In this document: piece after piece, positions 48,090 through 60,265 of the stretch | Layout: each line of letters starts with the position of its first letter | Numbering within the stretch: the stretch's first letter is position 1 | Assembly (NCBI GenBank): GCA_023014365.1 | Contig: JAEBUN010000015.1 | Coordinates: forward strand, 682,001-746,000 | Source of the DNA: Lepiota brunneoincarnata | Taxonomy: Eukaryota; Basidiomycota; Agaricomycetes; Agaricales; Agaricaceae | Direction: 5' to 3' | DNA: 64,000 nucleotides | Translations under genes and position numbers: made by a program | The notes under the pieces: generated by a model | Told to the model about the DNA's origin: nothing | What the model saw: only the letters and a program-made list of their open reading frames with translations | Database searches by the model: none

Positions 48090-49287
48090 ATGGTATCTCA
48101 GGCAAACGGTTACTGCACGGAGACTTTCCGACCGCTCCTCGCGCGGCTAGTACAAACCCCAGAATACTTCACCCCCGACGACCTCAAAGAAGCCCTCAAT
48201 CACCTCTTTACTCCCCCACGTTCTCCACCCAGCACAAATCGGCGCATTCCTTACGGCTTTACACATTCACAGAGTCGAACGACGACCAGAGTCTCTCTCT
48301 GCCGCAGCTGCAGTCCTCCGTGAGCGCGCGCTCACAGCTGCAATCGAGGACATCGACAACGACTTCGTAGTAGATATTGTCGGTACTGGTGGAGACGGAT
48401 ACAACCTCTTCAATGTTAGCACAACGGCCGCTATCGTCGCTGCTGGGGCTGGCGCTCGTGTCGTCAAGGTACGTCAAACCCACGGCCCCTCAGCATCAGG
48501 ATGATGGGAATGAAATGTATGTTTTTAGCACGGCAGTCGAGCCTCCACCTCTTCCTCAGGTTCAGCCGACCTGCTTGAAGCCCTCGACTGCCTCTTCACG
48601 GCACCAACGCCCGGTACACCTCTCCCCATCGCACGCATACCCTTCACCTTCATCCTCGCGCCTCACTACCACCCCGCCATGGCTTCCATCGCTCCCTTCC
48701 GCAAAGCTCTTCCTTTCCGTACCATGTTCAACGTGTTGGGCCCTCTCATCAACCCGGCACGCCCTCGTGGTATGGTTCTTGGAGTAGCCGAGAAGGAGAT
48801 TGGTTACACCTTTGCGCGAAGTTTACAAGAGGGCGGGGTGGAACGTGCGTTGGTGGTGTGTGGGTATGAGAGGATGGATGAGATCAGTTGCGCAGGCCCC
48901 ACTTGGGTCTGGGAGCTGAAAGATGGTAAGATCACGCAGGGAACAGTCACTCCGGAGGACTTTGGGTTGAGCAGACATCCATTGACAAAAGTCGTGGGTG
49001 GGAATCCCGATGAAAATGCGGAAACGTTTAGAAGGCTGTTGGATTGTGGGGGCAAAGTTCCGGATGATTTGATGCCAATTTTGGAGTTTGTGTTGATGAA
49101 CGCCTCGGCGTTGCTAGTGGTTGCTGGGATTGCGAAGGATTACAAAGAGGGCACCGAGTTAGCCCGTCAGAGTGTTTTGGCTGGGAAGGCTTGGAGGGCC
49201 TTGGAATGCTTTAGGGAAGAAGGGCAGAAAGCTGCTGGTACGTTCTTTGATCCTTTGGAGGCTGGTACTCGGCTGACACGATTTTAA
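48090..49287 (+). CDS. TRP4: Anthranilate phosphoribosyltransferase (TRP4)
   Basis: TRP4 transfers phosphoribose from PRPP to anthranilate in tryptophan synthesis. Exons 48090-48468 and 48529-49287 would give about 378 aa. Motifs present are [20 protein letters not shown] (PRPP binding), [21 protein letters not shown] across the intron, and [20 protein letters not shown]. Exon 1 carries one base too many for its frame. ...NHLFTP fits one frame and [15 protein letters not shown] the next, with the C5 run 48213-48217 between them, so C4 is expected. This is most simply an assembly error, because both flanks are well conserved. BNA1 converges on it from the right. Confidence 0.9.
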
Positions 49288-49473
49288 AGCGGAAATACAA
49301 AAATGAGAAAATCTTGGCGCTCTCCAACGGATCAATAACTTATGGCATCTACTTCTGGCTGGCCAGAAAAGGTTTGTGGCGCTGTGCCATGTTATATGTG
49401 CATACGTCGTTGGTATCTGGTCGTTACATAGCTATGTATTTGTGAGACCCGGGGCTATGAAAGATTTCACTTG

Positions 49474-50158
49474 TTATTTCGGTTCAGCAACGACACCACA
49501 ATGCTTGCACTTTCTCAGAGACTCGTCACTCTGCCATCGCTGGATCACCGGTTTCAGCTGAACTCCCAGATCAGTGACATGAAACGCTTCTTCGTAGATA
49601 ATGGTGGGCTCGGCATGGGCCGGAGAACGGCAGTACCACCTGAGCCGGTCTAGAGAGTGCTTATCAATACTAATTTTAATGGGTAAGACGAATAAAAGGC
49701 TATACCAAGGCTGTCTTTCGGACGCGTGCGCTCAACAACGAGTCCGATGGTGTTGGCAAAACGGACCGGGTTGTGTGGAGTGTTCGCTGTGATCGGGGTT
49801 AGCTTGACCGGTTGCAGGGAAACTATTGGACTCGCCTGGTAGTAAGAACATCTCCCCCTCTCCTATGTGGATGTCTCTAAACTCGCCGTCATCTACAACT
49901 CGTAGGAGCATTCCGCCTTTTTGTTGGTAAAACCACTCCTATTTTGACTTTCAGTCAGTAAATCAATCCTATACAGTCAAAGTTTTGACCCACCTCGGTC
50001 TCATTGACGTGGTAGTCGTTTCTCTCGTTGGGTCCACCAACAGTCATGATTACATAGTCTCCCCCTTTGTAGAGACAGAAATTATTGACAGGAGGTTGAA
50101 GGAGGTGCTGGTTGTCCTGCAACCATTTAGAAAAGTTGAGTGGTTGAGCAAGTGGCAT
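49474..50158 (-). CDS. BNA1: 3-hydroxyanthranilate 3,4-dioxygenase (BNA1/HAAO)
   Basis: The enzyme opens the ring of 3-hydroxyanthranilate in the kynurenine route to quinolinate and NAD. Exons 50158-49994, 49938-49836, 49786-49706 and 49649-49474 splice exactly to 174 aa. Iron ligands are visible in [14 protein letters not shown] (His, Glu) and in [13 protein letters not shown] (His). The C-terminus has RWYC...H and a CKHCG pair, the metal-binding end kept in fungal and bacterial enzymes. The intron 49787-49835 begins GC and ends AG. The start shares a short upstream region with the coiled-coil gene on the other strand. Confidence 0.95.
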
Positions 50159-50481
50159 TCTGGAGGTAGATGGATGTGTTGGTGAATGGGAAACTAGCCC
50201 ATGGCATCTGTTTTTATATGCTCTGGTCCATGTCTGTGCAACTGATCCGCAAAGTAAAAGTGAAATTAAATTCACTGCACGTGACGATAAGATGAGATCA
50301 CGTGTGATGGACACACGTTGTGGCACAGAGGCAAATTTGGGTTTCGCCTCAACCTGGTAACGCTCATCCGCCCTCCACATCCTCATGGTAGGTGGGCCTA
50401 TCTCAACGCTAGCTCACCAGTCGACTTTATCATAATCTTGGATCTCTCATTTTATAATATTCGGGAGATCCCCCCCCCGAA
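50159..50481. promoter_or_regulatory. Shared divergent promoter region
   Basis: These 323 bp separate the divergent starts of BNA1 (-) and the coiled-coil gene (+), so they must hold both promoters. It contains CACGTGA (50278-50284), an E-box-like site, and a second CACGTG at 50299-50304. No factor can be assigned. Confidence 0.5.
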
Positions 50482-51980
50482 ATGGTTTCGACGTCATCGA
50501 CTGCCGCTCAGGCGCGTGAGATGGAGAAGAAGAGGAAGCAGACACTGGAGAGGGCCAAAGCCAATCATGTTAGTGTGTCTTAATGTAAACTTGAAGACCC
50601 CTCTGCTGATAACATTGTCGATCTATCTCTATTTAGCTCTCAAGGCAACTGCAGATGCGACTGCAGTATGCGCGATTGAAGGTCGAACATGGCTGGGTGA
50701 GTCTAGCACCCGAGGGCTTTTCCTGCGATACTGAGACCCCAATGCATTGCCTCCAGCAAAAACAAAATTTAAACGAGGTGGAAAACTTGTATTTTCATCA
50801 CTCGCATCAGCGGGGGCCCAAGCCTTACCCTCCTTCATCCTCTTTCCTCACCGTCACTCAAAATGACCCATCTTCTTTCTCCTCGCCATCCAAACTTTCC
50901 GAAACATCGTATAGGATATGGCTCCACTCCTTGTCTCGATCTACCACCATGGACACCCTCTTGGATGCTAGCTCGAATCGTGACGGTGCAGCCGCCGCCA
51001 ACAGCAGCAGCGGCGCCACCCCGGTGTCATTGCTATCTCAAACCCCAACTGCTCTACAAAGCACCTCGAATGTTACATCGACACCTCTTACGCCACCTGA
51101 AGTCCAGTCCTCCGAAGTTTTACACCATGCCCACCTCCAACAAACACCAACTCAGCCGCTCAGTAACCTCCCTCTGCAAACTGGAAACCCACCCGTCGAC
51201 AACTCCGCAATAACAAGCCTTCTCTCTACGAATGCCACTGGTTCATCCACAATACTCAGTGACGCCTTACTATATCCCAATTCGTCGCAAGTGCAGGTCT
51301 CAACGGGTCCCTCGCATACCAACTCCACCGCCATTACCTCCACTCCAGTATCTGCGACGAAACTCAAGAAACCATCCAATAGGACCCAGTCATCACACAA
51401 GACTGCGACACCGCTAACGTCCAATGACATGTTCAATTTCAGTGCATCATCCTTGACTTACGACTCGTTCTGGTCGGGACTACAGTCGAAATCATATCCA
51501 GGGCTGAAAGGCACCGCAGGAACATTGATAGGGGCACCGATAACTCCGCCAATTCTACCCTCGGGTCTCCCTCCAACCGGCGCACCGTCGCCTTCCCCAT
51601 CTTCCAACACCCACCCAACCTCCATTCCTACATCCACCACTCCTACGTCCGCGCCGAACTCATTACCGGCATCAATTACGGCACCTACACCAGGTCCTAC
51701 GTTGATTACAAATGGTACAGTTCAGGATCAGAACCCGTTCTTCACTGGGGATTTGGGTTCTTGGAATCTCATCCCGACCTCGTTATTGAGCAATCCCGCT
51801 ATGTTTCCATTACTCGCGAATTTGAGCGCATCATATAACGTGAGTGGGAGCCAAGCACCGATAATCAACGTTGGCGCAAATACAGGCGACGTGGGGACCA
51901 CAACTCCTACACCGCAAACACCTGTGCCAGCACCGGCACCAGCCATAGTGACCGCATTTGTTGGACAGCAGGAAAGCTGA
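50482..51980 (+). CDS. Ser/Thr/Pro-rich protein with short N-terminal coiled coil
   Basis: Exons 50482-50568, 50637-50696 and 50757-51980 give 456 aa. The N-terminus MVSTSSTAAQAREMEKKRKQ, LSRQLQMRLQYARLKVEHGW and NLNEVENLYFHHS form a basic, heptad-like helical segment. The rest is low-complexity Ser/Thr/Pro/Asn with a FSASSLTYDSFWSGLQ patch and a hydrophobic stretch near the end. Conservation of the helical part across three exons suggests a real domain, perhaps in a nuclear complex subunit, but no family is recognised. It is transcribed divergently from BNA1. Confidence 0.75.
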
Positions 51981-52971
51981 TAGGTGTGCCATCATTACCC
52001 CTCGGCTCTTTCACTGTCTAGCGGTTGTTTATCTCAGTGATCGTTTCATGGCTGCAAGTGTTCTCAGTTGTTAGTATTTAATCTCATCAGTCACTCATCA
52101 CTATATGGCCTCCTAGCCTTTCACAGGCAACACTACTGTATATCAAAGTTTCATAATACATTCGCATACTGAAACTCATGATTCTGGTGGCTTCTTTTCG
52201 TTGCCTATGAAATGGCTGGAAACCCCGGTACTATGTCTGCAACTGCGCAGAAATCATTCAATCTTACGTTTTCACGGTTTTTCTATTCTTACATCGCAAT
52301 CCAGAGAGGTTGGAGGCTGGAAACATCAATAATGCTATCATTTTCTCGCCAGCAGAACATGGACATTGGAAAGCTTGGCTTGCTCCTTGTAGCCAAGAAG
52401 GCTATTTTTAGCACCAAACCCTATTACCACGGAACGTAAACGCGTCAACTTCCACCCGGTATCGAGCATAGGCACCGATGTGTTTCTGACCTGCTGCGCC
52501 CATAATCCAAGCCGGAAATCTCGAGAAAACATATTTCAAGGGATACTCAGTGCCACACAAAAGCTTCGAGCCGACTAGGCTCGCCGGGAACGGGCTTTGC
52601 TGGGCACCGTTCTGTTGGTGTATTCTTTTTTTTTTTATGGGTTGCACGCCTTGTGCATCACGATGGATAGATGGTGATGATTAGGAACCTGGCAACTTAC
52701 ATATCTATGATAGGCGTGTAAACGTCAATAGTCCAACACCCGAGGCATAGGAGACCTTGACCCGATCGCAAGAGCTTAACACCGGACCAATAACACGTTG
52801 CAGCCTGGTGGAACTTTAAAACCCCAGACTCCCGCCTGGGCGCTCATATTCAACCTTGGGTTACTACCTTACACTTAGTCGTCAGTGTTGTGGGCTTTGC
52901 ACTCGGCTCCACCAAATACTGCACCGGCGCGACTCCCAATTCATAACTCTGCTTTGTCGCCAAAAGCAGCA
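51981..52971. other. Intergenic stretch
   Basis: No gene recognised. A T-rich run is at 52626-52637. Confidence 0.5.
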
Positions 52972-54007
52972 ATGTTTTATATCCCACCAGAGCTCACAGA
53001 CCTCATCATCCACAATTGTGTTTCATACCCATCCTCCGACCTTGACTACCCCTTGAACCCGACCGACAGATCTACCCTCCTGGCCTGCAGTCTCGTCTGC
53101 AAAAATTGGGTCCCTGCAAGTCGTTCTCGCGCATTCTCTCGAATCACCCTCAACTGTACCCTGGATGATTCACGCTCCCTCGTCGAATTAATTAATTCCC
53201 CAAGCTGCAGTTTTCGGGAAACCGTCCAAGAGATTGCCTTCGTCGTCCCTGATCAAAGGACGAGCGAGCGCCCAAATGGAATTGACATTCAGTCACTCGG
53301 CAAGATCTTGGATCTCCTCCCACTGAAGTCGGCCATCATCCAAGGCGAGGCCAAACGGTTATCAGACCCAAACCAAGCTCGATCACCCCCACCCCCGAGA
53401 CCTACTCTGTTTCGAGAACATCTCCGCGTCGCACTTACCCATGCTTTTTCAAAAGCGAGCGCAAACCACACTTTGTTGACAAGACTCACTCTCACTTCCC
53501 TCTTCTTCGAGTCTTTCTCAGACCTAACGTTCCTTCTCCACTCCTTCCCGCACATTACGTCGCTGCGCCTCAACAACCTTTCCTTTGCGCTATTCAACCT
53601 CTCCCCTCACCTCCCGCTTCAGCAGCTCGAAAAGCTGCATATTAGCGGGGGTCAGGTGATTGTTCTCGTGCTCTCATGGCTGATGTCCGTCCCTGTTATT
53701 TCGGCGTCGCCAATTCGGGAACTCAGGCTGGATGGCTTTTCGCAGTCAAAAGAGGTTTACTTTTTGGCTAGGTATTTAGCTGTTGCTCGGATGGTGGAAT
53801 ACGTTCAAGTTGGGTTTAGAGAGGGGTGGCAGGTGGATGGGAGCCGTGCGTTTTTTTCTTTCCCGCCACATGTGATGAGACGAACTAAACTAATTAGCAG
53901 AATTACTAAATGAAACTATCCAAGACGACCGGAATGATCTCGCAAACATACCACGTATCGTTATATCCGCAACGGGTGATCGGCCAAAGCTCAAGAAGTT
54001 TCCTTAA
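52972..54007 (+). CDS. F-box-like protein
   Basis: Exons 52972-53845 and 53901-54007 give 326 aa. MFYIPPELTDLIIHNCVSYP, then STLLACSLVCKNWVPASRSR, is an F-box-like domain typical of Agaricomycetes. The rest has leucine-rich spacing (HITSLRLNNLSF, LEKLHISGG, IRELRLDGFS) and ends GDRPKLKKFP. It would act as an SCF substrate receptor; the substrate is unknown. An intron near the end is needed to reach the last exon, otherwise the frame stops at 53913. Its stop codon overlaps that of RAD17 on the other strand. Confidence 0.8.
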
Positions 54008-56710
54008 AAATCCTCTATATCGTCGCTTTCCAACCATTCGCCAGCTACGCCATCTTGTTCGACCCCTTTCGCATGTATTAGTGACCCAACATCTTGTTCA
54101 CCTTCTCCAAATTTCTGATCCTCGCCCCCAACCACATCTACTTCGTCTAACTGCTGTCCCCTCCGTGTCTCCCCTCTCGCAAACACCAATCTCGAGAACG
54201 CCGAATGCGAAGGCGGACACTCGGCAGTTCTTCCCAAAGTACCTCTTCCAGTTGCATTGCTCTGCAGTGCTCTCGCTTTCAATACAGCTCCCATCTCCAA
54301 CACCACTTCCCATCTACTCCACCGTGATGTGTCCTGGTAGATGCACGTAGACACCATCAGTCCCCCCGTACGACCCCTATGCAATATTGATTGTGCCATA
54401 AACACGTACTTTTGCCAGTGATTCTGACCCTCTCGGGGTCGTCATCCAAAACTGCGTATCTCCCACGGCTTCCCATGCGTCCTTCTCTTTGGTAAGGTAC
54501 TCAAAGTACTCAGGCTTGTACACTTTTTGAGAGCGTCGAGGGACAGGTGAGGGTAATGAATGGAGGGTGCCCAGTGTGAGAAGGTGAAAACGATGTGGAT
54601 TGGCTTGGTACCACTTGTGCGTTGGACGAAACCACGCGTCAAATAGCATTCAGTGGAGCCTGAGAGACAGAAACTCACCGCTTCACCACCACTGCTATCC
54701 ACCCAACTAAGCCAATCTATCACACCCTCACACTCGTCGAGCTCGCTGCAAAACTGCGTATAATTTTGATGGATGTAGAGCGAGAATAAGGAGGAATCGA
54801 TTGATGAGTCTGCATATAATGCCTAGTGATCAAGTTAGTGATTGCAAGGGAAAGGGAGACAGACAGACATGCCTCCACGTCCACACGACTTGCTCTTCTC
54901 TCGTGTTTCTTAAGGTGTAGGGGCAGACTGGGTGGGTCCTTAAGCTTCATGTCTAGCTCTCGTTCCTTCTTGATATCTTTCGCCGAAGCAGAGGAGCTCG
55001 GAGGGTCCCCCTTGCCTTCAAATCCCACATTTCAGTCAGCTGTTCCAGAAACGCGAGCAGATTGATACACACGCTTATTATACAAAACCCTCCCAATCAG
55101 ATGAAACAGTGCAAGACTAGACTCCCTCCTTGTAATCGCCTCCATAAGCGCCGTCGACGCGACAGCACCCCGTTTCTTCACCCGCTGTTCGGACTTTACG
55201 TTGATGCAGCTAAATTGGAGTGCCATGATCGCGCTCCTGATGTCGCCATTGGCCGACTCGACTGTTAGATCAATGAAGTCTTTCAAAGGGGATACGCGTG
55301 AGCGAGAACTGGATGAGGATTTCGCGGAGAGGTGATGCTCGATAAGTCCAGTGAGAGCTTTCTTCATCAGAGTTGGTGCAATGGGGTTGAATCTACCCGA
55401 TAGAGGTATTGAGCGGTTGTAAAGGGCAAAAGCGAAAAGGCCATACGCAATTTGGGTTACATATGGTCCTCCCATGAGATCCTTGGGCAATACAGCCCGA
55501 ATATTGAGGATGTCATTTTTCTCCCGACTCCCTCCCCCGGTCCCGCTGCCTCCAGCCGTCAAAAGTTCGTCCCGGGTCTCGCCCCGTATTGTGGCATCGC
55601 TCAAAACGATGACAACTGGAACGGGGACACTCGAGTCAGAGGTAGAGACAACGAAGGAGCGGAGTGCGGCGTGGAATTGGTCCCGTGTTTGTGGATGGAG
55701 AATGTTCGGAAGGTCTTCTAACAGGATGATGTGTCTCATCGGAACGGAATCGACTCTTGGGTTCGCGGTCCGGGATGATGCTTGGGATCCGGAAGATGAA
55801 GGAAGTGTTTCGGAAAAGAGGCTACGGCAACTGGTAGCCCTGTTGAGAAAGGCTTCAAATTTAGCGAAAGTAGATTCGTAATCTTTATAAAGACCGAATG
55901 GGCTTGTGTCAATTAGGTATTAGAGACTGTTGAGAAGGACACGGACCAGTCACAAAAGATGAAGATTCTCCAATTGCATTTCGCCATTCCAAAACCTCAA
56001 ACCCTAGTTCGCGGGAAAGGACCTTTATTGTTACTGTTTTTCCGGTCCCTGGAGGGCCTGTCAAGACCAATATCCTCTGATCATAATGGTTGAGGTTAGA
56101 GCTGTGGGGACCTCTGAGAAAGATGGAGCCGAAGCCAAATGTACCCTGTAGCGTCGTAACTTTCCCGAAGGCCCACCCTCGAACGCTTCGACAAACCATC
56201 GGCGTACGTCCTCGACTTTCCTCGTATGGACGGCCAGCTCAGCCTACTCAAAGAATAAGTATCATATGGCGGAATAGAGTTGCGTTGGGAACAAACCTCG
56301 GATTTTGGTTCGTAAATGTCTATCCATAATCTGTCATCTGTGATATACAAACCTACGTTGAGCACCTTGACACCGTGAAACTCGAGGAGGTCGTACCAGT
56401 AATCTTTTCGTCGGCAATGAGTTCTCCAAAGGCTGGCTCGACGGCCCTCTCTTTTCCTTTGCGCCTCCTCGCTGGTGACAGCTGCGATGGTATTGCTGGC
56501 GGAGCTGATGAAGACTGTAGGTTGTACTACCGACAGTAATTCAGTCAGGCCTATCCAAGAGCAAGTGACACCCTCACACACAGCTTTCAGTGGGTTTAAC
56601 CTCTTTCCTAGCGAAGCCAAGGGTTGGCTTCCAGTTAAACTATCCAATTTAACGAGAGTTTGCCTCGCTTGGGACTTTTTATGAGACGATTGTAGAGGCT
56701 TTGAAGCCAT
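54004..56710 (-). CDS. RAD17: Checkpoint clamp loader RAD17 (RAD24 in budding yeast)
   Basis: RAD17 with RFC2-5 loads the 9-1-1 clamp at damaged DNA and starts checkpoint signalling. The ATG at 56710 gives MASKPLQSSHKKSQARQTLV. LWIDIYEPKSE is then spliced to ELAVHTRKVEDVRRWFVEAF. The AAA+ Walker A is ILVLTGPPGTGKTVTIKVL, followed by LGFEVLEWRNAIGES. Walker B is IILLEDLPNI near 55725. Later blocks include SANGDIRSAIMALQF, SSLALFHLIGRVLYNKR and the PEYFEYLTKEKDAW segment. The end is acidic (ESDDIEDF). Many introns are needed, and those near 54380-54420 are not fully resolved. The F-box-like gene converges with a 4-nt overlap. Confidence 0.9.
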
Positions 56711-56799
56711 TCGCAAGTGTGTTGTGTAGATGCCGACACGACCAGACGCGTCGGTCAACTGATGGGGGGAACGAACACGTGATCATAATACGAAACTAT

Positions 56800-58105
56800 T
56801 TACATCGCATCTTTGATAATCTCTTCAACCTCACGCTTGATACCGGCCAGCAAGTCTTTCGTAGTTTTCGTCGGCCTCCAGCCAATTGATCTTGAGCGGT
56901 TGCCTTTACCGCGGGCATTTGAGCCAAAAAAAATCACGGCCTACCGGTGCATGTACAATGTGAGTACCGGTTCACGTACTTCACACAACGAGAAGAACTC
57001 ACGGGCAAGTATTTATCTATTTCCTCTTGCGTAAGTGTTGTGGGTTCGGCATCCGAGATCCTCCCAAGCTCAACGAGCGCGCGGCCGACTTCCTTTAAAA
57101 CGTCATACCAATTATGCTCTCCATTCTCACCAAGGTAGTAACCCTCGCGACCATGACCAATGGCTTCAGGATTTTTCCTAACCGCATCAAAAACAATGAG
57201 GTATAGATCGGCGACTGTCATATCTTTCATCAACACTTCTGGTCAAGGAAAAAAAATACGCTACGAACTCACCATCGTCAATATGAACATTCGCCCAAAC
57301 ATTCACCCCCTTCCCAACGACCCCTACGCGCCTCCTCTGGAGTGCGATATTCACAAGCAGAGGAATCTGAATCGAACGCTTATTCATCAAACCTGCATCC
57401 ACTAGTTTTCCTGAGGCGAGCCCATAGATAGCACTAGGTGCGATGAGGTACGCCCTGACGTACCCCTCCTTATCAGCTCGAATGATTTCCAGGTCAACAT
57501 CGCGAAGGTGTGTTGACGACAACTTGTCAAGTTGATCCGGGTCAGCATCATCCCATACAACATCCGAGGCCCGAAGGCCGAGTTCATCGTCGGCGACAAC
57601 ACCAACTCCAGACTGAGGCAAATGAGTGTGGGTATTAGTGGGACGAAAGAAGGGTATCATACGGTGTGGATAAAGATCGGGGGCTTCCCTGTCTTTTGGT
57701 GGTTTCTCTTCAACCCTTGGAGCATGATCTTTGCTCCTTCCAGGTTAGTAGCGTCCACCTAAATGTGTTCATTAGACCTCAGGAATTTGAGACAGATTTA
57801 AGAGTAACTCACCGTATCAATTACGATGTCAGCTGCTGCTGTCAAGTCCTCGAGTAATTTGGCATCACTAAAGGACCCAACCACAGCATTCACACCAAAT
57901 TCCTTGAATTTCTCTGCTTTTTGGGGACTGCGCACAATTGCGGTTATTTCAAAATTACCCGCCTCAGAGTGCTCGAGCAGCCGTTCGAGGATGGAGCCAC
58001 CGATGTAGCCTGTGGTAGCCGGTGAGCACAAGCATCAAACCCAGGCCGTGGAGAGTTGTGCCTACCTGTGGCACCCGTGATGAATATCTTGATCCTCTGT
58101 GACAT
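56800..58105 (-). CDS. NAD(P)-binding epimerase/NmrA-like protein, copy 1
   Basis: The start MSQRIKIFITGATG, then YIGGSILERLLEH after an intron, gives the GxxGxxG Rossmann motif of extended short-chain dehydrogenases. FEITAIVRSPQKAEKF, NAVVGSFSDAKLLEDL and ADIVIDTV follow. Then SGVGVVADDELG, RADKEGYVRAYLIAPSAIYG, an IPLLVNIALQRRRVGVVGKG stretch, VHIDD spliced to VADLYLIVFDAV, and a C-terminal GKGNRSRSIGWRPTK segment ending at 56800. The substrate is unknown; NmrA-like and dihydroflavonol-reductase-like members span sensors and enzymes. It lies only 89 bp from the start of RAD17, on the same strand, and is part of a tandem duplication. Confidence 0.85.
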
Positions 58106-58962
58106 TTTCAAGAGTTCTGTACTGTGCAGCTGGGGTGTTGAGTTTGTTGTCATTTTGAGCCAGCGCTGGGTAGCCCTTTATACTACTCGATGATCTTGCT
58201 TTTCCCAGCATGGCTTTCCCCGGATACAAAGATCAGCACAACTGTTGCTCCCTGCATCCATCATACACTAACTGATCGACTTGCGAAGGATGTGCCCCAT
58301 TCTTGCCCTATCAATTGATAGTATGTTATATATAGGAGCTACTGGAATCAGCGACACATTCGGGGCCACAGACGCACCTTTGGAAGAAACGAGACTCCTG
58401 CGGGGTATAGCCGAGCTCGGCAAGGCTCATGCGCCTTTCATAGAAAAATACATGAGCATGTGCCGCTCATTACCCATACGATTTGACTTCTCCGACTGGG
58501 ACCGCTGCAACATGGCGAAAAAAAACAATATACCATTGAAGGTTTAGATCCTTGGCAAGAAGCCCTTTACTTCTTCGATTGACCCGATCAACACTATTCC
58601 TCGCTTATTGCTCACTCCCATTTTGACTACCATCCAAGGCAGAACACTGACAAGTCCCATGTGATTGGTCTCGTAGCCTACAAACATCTTATTCATTAGA
58701 GCGATGGGGACGGAGGTAAGCGGGGATGATATGTTATGGGGGGAGAAGAGACATGTGAGAAGACTCGTTAGGACGTACGCTGAGTAAGCACTAGTAGGAA
58801 ACGATAAAGAATTTGATGATAGAGACTACGAAGCCCGCTCCACGCCGTGATGCATACCGAACGCAAAGATATGATCTATTGTGTGGACAGCACTAGTGCA
58901 ACCGTGCAACTGTTTACCTCAAGTTCATATAGTACCTCACATCTCACTACATAAAACCCTTA
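58106..58962. other. Spacer between epimerase-like copies, duplicated promoter
   Basis: The part up to about 58900 is clearly alignable with the sequence upstream of copy 2 (60330-60980). Shared marks include CTCGATGATC, GAGCTCGGC, CTTTCATAGAAAAA/CCTTCATAGAAAAA, TGATGATAGAGAC and the conserved spacing between them. No gene is seen. Confidence 0.6.
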
Positions 58963-60265
58963 TTAGAGCTTCTTGATAATCGCTTCAACCTCAGGCTTGA
59001 TACTGGCGATCAACTCTTTGGCAGTTTTCGTTGGCCTCCAGCCAATTGACCTTGAGTGGTTGCCTCTGCCGCGGGCATTCGAGCCCCAGATATACGAAGC
59101 CTACCGGTGTACAACGTCAGTACCAGCACAGATATTTCACATAACAAGAACTCACACCACCCATGTACTTATCCATCTCCTCTTGTGTAAATGTCGTAGG
59201 TTCCGCGTCCGAGTTCCTCCCAAGTTCAACGAGCACACGACCGACCTCCTTTAAAACATCATACCAACTATGTTCTCCATTCTCACCAAAGTAATAGCCT
59301 TCGCGGCCATGCCCAATGGCTTCGGGATTTTTTCTAACCGCGTCAAACACAACGAGATATAGATCGGCGACTGCCGTACTCTTCCATCAACACCTCCGGT
59401 CAAGGCAAAAGGTATGCTACGAACTCACCATCGTCAATATGAACGAATGCCCAAATGTTCAACCCTTTCCCAACGACCCCTGCGCGTCCCCTCTGGAGTG
59501 CGACATTTACAAGCAGAGGGATCTGGATCGAACGCTTATTCATCAGACCTGCATCCACTAGTTTTCCTGAGGCAAGTCCGTAGATCGTGCCAGGTGTGAC
59601 GAGGTACGCCCTGACGTACCCCTCCTTATCAGCTCGAATGATTTCCAAGTCAACATCGCGATGGGGCGCTGTTGGCGACAACTTTTCAAGTTGATCCGGG
59701 TCAGCATCATCCCATACAACATCCGAGGCCCGAAGGCCGAATGCATCGTCAGCAAGTATACCGGTTCCAGACTGAGGCAAGTGAGTGTGGGTGCTGATGG
59801 GACGAGAAGAAGGGTATCATACGGTGTGGATAAAGATCGGGGGCTTCCCTGTCTTTTGATGGTTTCTCTTCAACCCTCGGAGTATGATCTTTGCTCCTTC
59901 CAGATTATCAGCATCCACCTAAATGTGTTCATCAGACCTCGGGAACCGAGACATATCTAAGAGCAACTCACCGTATTAATTACGATGTCAGCTTCTGCTG
60001 TCACGTCCTCGAATAATTTTGCATCACTAAAGGACCCAACCACAGCATTCACACCAAATTCCTTGAGTTTCTCGGCCTTTTGGGAGTTGCGCACAATTGC
60101 GGTTATTTCAAAGTTGCTCGCCTCGGGGTGCTCAAGCAGCCGTTCGAGGACGGAGCCGCCGATGTACCCTGTGGCAAGTTGGTGAGCGCGACCATCAAAC
60201 CCAGGCCGTGGAGGGTTGTGCCTACCTGTGGCACCCGCGATAAATATCTTGATCTTCTGTAACAT
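58963..60265 (-). CDS. NAD(P)-binding epimerase/NmrA-like protein, copy 2
   Basis: This gene is closely similar to copy 1 in every exon and in intron positions. The start is MLQKIKIFIAGATG, then YIGGSVLERLLEHPE, NAVVGSFSDAKLFEDV, SGTGILADDAFG, RADKEGYVRAYLVTPGTIYG, and VFDAVRKNPEAIGHGREGYY, ending at 58963. At the VHIDD junction, a one-base difference from copy 1 in the stretch before the acceptor would break an upstream acceptor choice. The acceptor GGCAG followed by TCGCCGAT keeps VADLY in frame in both copies. Both copies therefore look functional. The duplication is recent enough that introns still align. Confidence 0.85.

Noticed and set aside
59330..59420. Apparent frameshift in epimerase copy 2 after VHIDD
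   Set aside because: Using the acceptor GGCAG before TCGCCGAT keeps VADLY in frame in both copies, so no lesion is needed.
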